Origin: Neomelitea salexigens DSM 19753
Lineage (GTDB): Bacteria; Pseudomonadota; Gammaproteobacteria; Pseudomonadales; Spongiibacteraceae
DNA: 58,143 nucleotides
Reading direction: 5' to 3'
NCBI RefSeq assembly: GCF_000422345.1
Contig: NZ_AULP01000007.1
Location: forward strand, 1 to 58,143
Shown here in pieces: positions 52,624 through 58,143 of the stretch. The notes under the pieces are model-generated. The model was not told the origin of the DNA. It worked only from the letters and a program-made list of their open reading frames with translations, and did no database searches. A program made the position numbers and the translations under genes. How positions within the stretch are numbered: position 1 is the stretch's first letter; each line of letters begins with the position of its first letter.

Positions 52624-54120
52624 TTATTTCAGAGAAATGGTCATATTCGGCGCACTTGAGCTGGCGTCATCCTCGGGCCAGCGCGCGGTAATGGTTTTTG
52701 TCTCGGTGTAAAACCGAACAGCTTGTTTGCCGTAGGCATGCAGGTCGCCCATGAATGACTTTTTCCAGCCGGTGAATGAAAAGAATGGCAATGGGACGGG
52801 AATGGGAATGTTGATACCCACTTGGCCCACTTCAACCTCACTTTGATAGCGTCGAGCGGCGGCGCCAGAAGCGGTGAAGATCGACGTGCCGTTGCCAAAG
52901 GGGCTGTTGTTGACCAGCGCCAAGGCTTCGTCGAGGTTGGCGACCTGCATGGCGCACAGTACCGGGCCAAAAATTTCTTCCCGATAGATGCGCATATCGG
53001 TGGTGACATCGGCAAACACGGTGGGGCCAAGCCAGTTGCCGTCGGGGAAGCCCGCAACCTGGCACTGGCGGCCGTCGAGTTTCAGGTTTGCACCCTCATC
53101 CACGCCGGCGGCAATTAAGGCCTCCACGCGCTGTTTGGCCGCCGGGCTGATTAAGGGCCCGTAGCCGGCCTCGGGGTCTTTCCAATGTCCGGGGCGAATG
53201 GCCCGGAGTTTCTCTGTAAGTTCGTCCAGCCACTGAATGGCATCGCCCACGAATACCGCCACACTTATCGCCATGCAGCGCTGACCCGCAGCACCGACAG
53301 CGGCGCCCAGCAAATTATTGATCACGGTATTTTTGTCGGCATCGGGCATGATCACCATGTGGTTTTTGGCACCGGCCATGCACTGCACGCGTTTGAGCTG
53401 GTGGCAGCCGCGGCGATAAATATGCTCACCGACGGGGACAGAGCCCACAAAGGAAATCGCTCGGGTCAGCGGCGCATCAAGTAGTGCGTCGACCTGTTGT
53501 TTGCCACCGTGAACCATTTGCAAGACGCCTGCAGGGCAGCCTGCCTCCTCAAAGAGTTCAACAAGTCGCAGCGCGGTCATCGGTACTTGTTCAGAGGGCT
53601 TGAGAATGAAGGTGTTTCCGCAGGCGATTGCCAAGGGGAACATCCACAGTGGAATCATCGCCGGGAAATTAAACGGCGTAATGCCTACGCAAACACCCAG
53701 TGGCTGGGTGATGCTGTAGGTGTCGACATCGCGAGCGACATTCTCAACGGTTTCGCCCATCAGCAAGCTGGGGATATTGCAGGCTTGCTCGACAACTTCA
53801 ATGCCTCGCCAGACATCGCCTTTGGCATCTTCAAAGGTTTTGCCATTGTCTTGGGCCAGTATCTCGGCTAGTTCATCGTGGTGGGCTTTAAGCAGGTGCT
53901 GATAGCGCAACATAAGCCGTGCGCGTTCGGGTACTGGCACTTTCCGCCACGATGCAAAGGCCTTTTCGGCGCCTTCAATAGCGCGTTCAATGTCGGCCTC
54001 ACTGCTGTAGGGAAGGGTAGCAAGGTGCTGCTGTGTGGCGGGGTCGACAATGCTTTGCGACTCGGCGGATTGTCCCGGCAGGTACTCGCCGTTAATGAAC
54101 TGCGGAATGATGGTCGTCAT
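52624..54120 (-). CDS. mmsA: CoA-acylating methylmalonate-semialdehyde dehydrogenase
   Basis: A 498-residue aldehyde dehydrogenase family enzyme. It has the MmsA features: [21 protein letters not shown], the catalytic-Cys motif AGQRCMAIS (about residue 285), the [14 protein letters not shown] stretch and a C-terminal [20 protein letters not shown]. It converts methylmalonate- or malonate-semialdehyde to propionyl- or acetyl-CoA with NAD in valine, inositol and beta-alanine breakdown. No neighbouring valine pathway gene is visible. It is complete and stands alone. Confidence 0.93.
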   Translation of the reverse strand: MTTIIPQFINGEYLPGQSAESQSIVDPATQQHLATLPYSSEADIERAIEGAEKAFASWRKVPVPERARLMLRYQHLLKAHHDELAEILAQDNGKTFEDAKGDVWRGIEVVEQACNIPSLLMGETVENVARDVDTYSITQPLGVCVGITPFNFPAMIPLWMFPLAIACGNTFILKPSEQVPMTALRLVELFEEAGCPAGVLQMVHGGKQQVDALLDAPLTRAISFVGSVPVGEHIYRRGCHQLKRVQCMAGAKNHMVIMPDADKNTVINNLLGAAVGAAGQRCMAISVAVFVGDAIQWLDELTEKLRAIRPGHWKDPEAGYGPLISPAAKQRVEALIAAGVDEGANLKLDGRQCQVAGFPDGNWLGPTVFADVTTDMRIYREEIFGPVLCAMQVANLDEALALVNNSPFGNGTSIFTASGAAARRYQSEVEVGQVGINIPIPVPLPFFSFTGWKKSFMGDLHAYGKQAVRFYTETKTITARWPEDDASSSAPNMTISLK

Positions 54121-54200
54121 GGTTCACCTCGCTGTGGAAAGGGGCTCAGTGTAGCAAGGCCAGTGCGATAAAATGAATGCCGAGTGCGGACAGCGTTGAT

Positions 54201-55067
54201 CTACAGCAGTTGTTGCTCGCTCAACCAGCGCCGGGTTATGGCGGCAACTTGTTCGTCATCCTCTTGGAGGGCCATATGGCCGACGCCGGCGATCACAGAG
54301 TGGTCGACACTGGGCGAACACCGCCGCGCGTGAAACTCAAATACGCTGGGTGGGTAGAGGTAACTGTGCTCGGCGCGTAGCAACAGCGTTGGCACCTTAA
54401 TGGTTTTTAACGCCTGCCAGGGGGAGTCTACATGGCTGAAATTATGCGCTTCCCACTCGGGTAAATAATTCAGTTGGTAGCCATCGTCGCTAGGGCTAAG
54501 TACAGCGTTTGCGTAATCGATAAAAGCCTGCTCCGAAAAACGCTTATATACAGATTTTTGCGCGTGGTAGTCGATGAATTCGCGGTGGTCAGTCCACTGC
54601 TGCCGCCGCCCGCGTGTGCGTTTGACGAGGGCGGTATGGCGTGTGACCCACGGGGAAATCAGCTTTGGAAACTTAGGTAGTAGGCGGCCGGGCAAGGTGG
54701 CGGGGTCGTACATCACCAGTGCCTTGAATAAATCCGGCCGACGCGCGGCGGCAAGGGCGCTTACCGATGCGCCAATGGAATGTCCCAGTGCCACGACCGG
54801 GGCTGTTTGTTGGTGCTCGAGAAAGGCAATCAGGTCGTCGGCGTGATCTTGCCAGTTAAAACCACGCGGTGGCTGCGCGTGCGGCCAGGCTCCGCGGTTT
54901 TCCATGCCAAGCAGAGAAAAGTCATCGGCAAAGTGGCGTAGAAAGAACTGGTAGCTGGCAACGGGAAAGCCGTTTGCGGCAGCGAAATGCAGCGGCTGCT
55001 CGCCCTTTCCGCCGTGTAGCCAGGCCGCGGGGCCGCGGCCAAAATTGTGTTCTACGCGCGTTAACAT
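54201..55067 (-). CDS. Alpha/beta hydrolase
   Basis: A 288-residue alpha/beta hydrolase with nucleophile elbow GHSIGAS (about residue 95), acid position probably in LLRAEHSYLYP, and His in AGVGHMALQ. The cap region (GRRQQWTDHREFIDYHAQKSVYK) is of average size. The substrate is unknown; an ester or lipid is likely. ATG 55067 has GGAGG 5 nt upstream; the open frame starts at 55124. The downstream SDR gene lies 96 nt before it on the same strand, so they may be co-expressed. Confidence 0.87.
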   Translation of the reverse strand: MLTRVEHNFGRGPAAWLHGGKGEQPLHFAAANGFPVASYQFFLRHFADDFSLLGMENRGAWPHAQPPRGFNWQDHADDLIAFLEHQQTAPVVALGHSIGASVSALAAARRPDLFKALVMYDPATLPGRLLPKFPKLISPWVTRHTALVKRTRGRRQQWTDHREFIDYHAQKSVYKRFSEQAFIDYANAVLSPSDDGYQLNYLPEWEAHNFSHVDSPWQALKTIKVPTLLLRAEHSYLYPPSVFEFHARRCSPSVDHSVIAGVGHMALQEDDEQVAAITRRWLSEQQLL

Positions 55068-55163
55068 GGCGCCCTCCCGGTTGCTGTGGTTTCCCATGTG
55101 GGCGCACCGGCGGCGCATCCACATGGGGTATTCTTACACGTGGGGTGGGCGTGGTTTCAGTAA

Positions 55164-56042
55164 CTATGCGTGCAAGCCGTGCTCAATCGGGCACTCCCCA
55201 CGAGCGAGTTTGCGCGCGCGCTCCACCAGTGTCTCTTCCATCGACTCGCGGCCAATCATAATCACAAAGTCGCCCTGATGCAGCCCATCCAGAGCAAACC
55301 GTGCCAATTCGTCCAGGTCTTGCACCGGCAGGTCTACGCCAATTTGCTTCATGCCCTCCATAAACTCGTCGAAGGTCATTTCTGCGCCTTCGGGGGCAGG
55401 CTTTTCTCGCGCGAGCTCAGCGGGGCGGTTGCGGCGTGTGGTCCAGATGCCCGTTGGCAAGATACCGCCGGACGGATAGAAGATGCAGGCGCGTAATTTG
55501 CTTTCCTGGCCGACAAGCTGCGCGTTCAGGCACTCTGTCATGATCGACACCCCGGCCTTGCTCGAGGCGTAGACAGATTGGTCTGCCAGCGGTGAAATGC
55601 CGCCGTCCCCAGAGCTGGTGTTCATAATAATGCCTTCTTCACCGGACTCCAGCATACGTGGCACAAAGGCCTGAACGCCGTGGGCGATGCCGCGCAGATT
55701 CACGCCTAATACCCACTGCCAGTCGTTGGGCGTGGTGTCCCACACATTGTTATTGGGCACGCTAACCCCGGCGTTGTTGCACAGCACGTGGCAGGCACCA
55801 AATTCGCTGAACACCGCATCGGCCAGTGCGTTGACGGATTCGGGTTTGGATACGTCGGTGACAATCGCGCGCACCACGCCCCCTTTGGCGGCTAACTCGG
55901 TTGCCGTTTTATCCAGTGCGGTTTTCTCCACGTCGGAGATCACCACTTTGGCGCCTTCCTCTAAAAATGCATTGGCGAGTGCGCGGCCAATGCCGCTGGC
56001 GCCGCCGGTAACTACAACGACTTTTTCTTTGAAGCTTTGCAT
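55164..56042 (-). CDS. SDR family oxidoreductase
   Basis: A 292-residue short-chain dehydrogenase with TGGASGIG (about residue 12), NNAG (about 90), catalytic Ser in TSSGDGG, YASSK and YPSGGILPT. It is longer than the classical form, with a C-terminal extension of roughly 60 residues (AEMTFDEFMEGMKQIGVDLPV) seen in members acting on larger hydrophobic alcohols. It sits between the alpha/beta hydrolase gene and the TonB receptor, 36 nt downstream of the latter on the same strand. Confidence 0.88.
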   Translation of the reverse strand: MQSFKEKVVVVTGGASGIGRALANAFLEEGAKVVISDVEKTALDKTATELAAKGGVVRAIVTDVSKPESVNALADAVFSEFGACHVLCNNAGVSVPNNNVWDTTPNDWQWVLGVNLRGIAHGVQAFVPRMLESGEEGIIMNTSSGDGGISPLADQSVYASSKAGVSIMTECLNAQLVGQESKLRACIFYPSGGILPTGIWTTRRNRPAELAREKPAPEGAEMTFDEFMEGMKQIGVDLPVQDLDELARFALDGLHQGDFVIMIGRESMEETLVERARKLARGECPIEHGLHA

Positions 56043-56078
56043 GGTTTTCTCCTTGTTATAGATAGTGTGCTGACAGTG

Positions 56079-58082
56079 TTAGAACAATTGTCGAAGATCT
56101 AGGCCGAACATTCGGGGTTCGCCCCAGGCCTCGTTGTAAGTGCCGGATGAGTCGGCAACGGCGACGACACCGATGCGATAGCGCTCGTCAGTGAGGTTCT
56201 TTGCCCAGGCCGAAACGGTGAGATCACCCGCTGCGTTTTGCCAGGTAAGGCGCCCATCCAGCAATGCATACGCGGGCTGCCCGGCTTTTTCCGGCGAGTC
56301 CTTGTAGGCGGCATAGGATGCCGGATCAAAACCGTAGAAAACGTCGCTTTTGTAGCTGAGGTCGAGGCGAGAGGTCACTATGCCGATGTCGCCGGACCAG
56401 GTGTATTGCACGCCAAGCGAGGCTGACTTGTCTGGGGAGACAGGAAAGGTCTCATTGCTGCGATCAACAAATTTTTCTTGGCCAACAATGGCCGACTGCA
56501 GATCCAGCTCGGTGAATTCTATATACCGATAATTATTGATACTGAGGCTGGCGTTAATTTGCAGCGCCGAGCTGGGAAGCCATAACAATTCCAGCTCCGC
56601 GCCGCGAATTTCAGACTGGCCAGCATTGCCGAATACCACAACAACGTTTTGGGCAGAGTCTGATCCGACGGCAATGAGTTGCTGGTCGTCAAAGTCCATA
56701 TGGTACAGTGCACCATTGAGCCTTAGGCTGCGCTCAAAGGCATCGATTTTAAAGCCAACTTCATGGTTGGTGACGACCTCTGGGTTGATCCTTTGCAGAC
56801 CATCAATACCGCGCGGTTCGAAAAAGCCCGACTTAAAGCCGCGGCTCCAGGTGGCATACAGCATCGCGCTGTTTAGCAGCTCGCCGTCCAGCCATTGCTC
56901 GGGCAGGGTATATGCCAAAGACACCATTGGCGTTGCCTGGCTAAAGGTTTCGTCGCCAATATCTTTGCGACGGGTACTCGGGTCCAAGGGGTAGTCGTGC
57001 AGGGCATCGCCATTGGCGTCCGGGAACAGGGCTGCGGCAATGCTCACTGGGTCGTCTCGCCAGCCCAGGGGACCGAGATAGGGGAAAAAGCCGCCGGCAC
57101 CGGGGCCAAACACGCCGACGCTCGTGCCGTTGCCGAACAAGCCGCTACCGAGTAGGCGCTGCTCGATTGCCGCCATATCGGCCTCGGTGGTGGTCAGCTC
57201 GGACTGACGGTGCTCTTCGGTTATGCGGTAGCCCAGTGTGAGTTCCAGCTGTTGGCTGATATCAAAGGAGGCTTGAGTAAAGGCGGCGAGGGTGGTGTTT
57301 TCCAGCTCGAAATCAGAGACAACAAGGGGCGCGCCGACAAAGCCGACCAATGGCACGGTGCCGCCTGGTGCCGGGCGCGTGGGCGACTGTCCCAAGGCCA
57401 GCTCAGCCAAGGTTTGCGAATCGATGCCGCGAAACACGTTCGATACAGTGAAGTTCTCGCTGTTGGTTTCCTGCATCGCAAATAGCCCGGCGGTGTAACG
57501 CAGGCGTTGCTCAAAGGCGGAACCATTGAGCTGCAATTCAAAGCTATAGGAGCGCCGGTCACTGTCCTCGGTGTTGATATAGCTGCTCCACAGCGCGGGG
57601 CCGCCATCGGGGTCGCTGGCCTGGATTGGGCCTTCCTTCTCGCCGCGCAGACCAATGACCGACTTCAGGCTCATGGTGTCGCTTATCTGCCAGTCAGCGG
57701 TCGCCGCGAGCAGTGCGGTATCAAGATCCTTCTGTAAGCGCGGGTTGGGGCCCTGATTCGACTTCAGGTCGCCCAAACGCTCGCGAGAGTTAGCGTCGCA
57801 GTTTTCTTGGAAGGCCCGCAGGTTTGCTGGGTCGGTGTCCCCGGGGTGGGCAACCCAAAGGCCTTGTATATAGAGCGCCTCTTGGCTGGGCACAGAACAG
57901 TTGATACCACTGAGATTTTCGCGAATTTTCCCCAGAAATGCCTGCGTGTCCAAGCTAAAGTTTTCGTTGGCTTCCCAGCGAGTTTGCAGCAACAGGGACT
58001 GGCGGTCATTGGTGGGGTTATTCTGGCCGGTGGCGACATTCTCGAAGTAGCCGTAAGTATCCCCATGTATTCGAGGTAACAT
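56079..58082 (-). pseudogene. TonB-dependent receptor lacking signal peptide and plug (5'-truncated or frameshifted)
   Basis: The frame encodes 667 residues of barrel. Its beginning (DTYGYFENVATGQ) aligns with the stretch near residue 200 of the complete receptor at 48004 (DGFVENQVLD). About 190 residues, comprising the signal peptide, TonB box and plug, are missing. Reading upstream, a TAA stop lies in the same frame 36 nt before the ATG, and the 61 nt before the ATG are clearly AT-rich. The barrel end (GLDLRQLF, terminal aromatic) is intact. Either the 5' part was lost at a junction near 58055, or a frameshift lies outside the window. An SDR gene follows 36 nt downstream. Confidence 0.75.
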
Positions 58083-58143
58083 ATTGAATGTAAGTTTCCT
58101 ACTAATCGTGTATTATTTGTCCACATACTTCAAAATACGATAG

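Noticed and set aside
55100-55140. ACATGGGGTATTCTTAC resembling ACATGGGGATACTTAC near 58055 as recombination sites
   Set aside because: The match is short, imperfect and in opposite orientation. It is not enough to claim a recombination event.

Overview
The window looks like chromosomal DNA of an aerobic, probably marine, oil- or lipid-using gammaproteobacterium. The mix of AlkB alkane hydroxylase, wax-ester/diacylglycerol acyltransferase, GMC oxidoreductase, MmsA, TonB-dependent receptors, YqcC, DinG and RlmA would fit a Spongiibacteraceae/Cellvibrionales-type genome. That placement is inferred from gene content only. Coding density is high. I see no rRNA, CRISPR array, complete insertion sequence or prophage.

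Layout. 1-1330: start of a hypothetical gene, an initiator tRNA-Met with promoter and terminator, and an SDR oxidoreductase. 1576-5224: acyltransferase, dinG, yqcC. 5253-10682: a signalling block with a FixJ-type regulator opposite a Cache-PAS hybrid kinase and a REC-PAS-FixL-type kinase. 10663-15749: YgjP-like metalloprotease, a TetR regulator facing a GMC oxidoreductase across a multi-half-site operator, a predicted outer-membrane protein and a small acyltransferase. 15844-17052: an ethylene-receptor-like kinase without its phospho-acceptor histidine.

17058-19196 is the most unusual region. It holds an anti-sigma factor, an ECF sigma factor and a DoxX/HvfX-like membrane protein, opposite a secreted peptide made of ten EGKCG motifs (HvfA-like RiPP metallophore precursor). 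Both divergent units carry the same promoter, TGTAACAA-N14-CRTCTATG. This strongly suggests that the sigma factor controls itself and the precursor. The usual DUF692 (MNIO) and DUF2063 modification genes are not in the window.

19304-27207: an EamA transporter, then a moxR-DUF58-DUF4381-batA-batB/C-batD operon. 27327-35533: RlmA, a glycosyltransferase, a Ycf46-like AAA ATPase, a WS/DGAT acyltransferase, an ATM1-type ABC exporter, three small envelope genes and a thioesterase. 35854-38836: two tandem paralogous lipoproteins of unknown function. 38881-43025: an HDAC-like hydrolase, an M23 peptidase overlapping a bactofilin gene by 97 nt, a PhnA-like protein and a DUF4382 lipoprotein. 43307-47990: a three-gene 2-oxoacid:acceptor oxidoreductase with a GltD-like Fe-S/FAD subunit. 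48004-58143: a TonB receptor next to alkB, a FabR/DesT-like TetR regulator facing alkB across three similar palindromes, mmsA, an alpha/beta hydrolase, an SDR, and a TonB receptor lacking its signal peptide and plug at the AT-rich window edge.

Several gene starts were moved from the longest open frame to an internal codon with a better ribosome-binding site; each case is stated.
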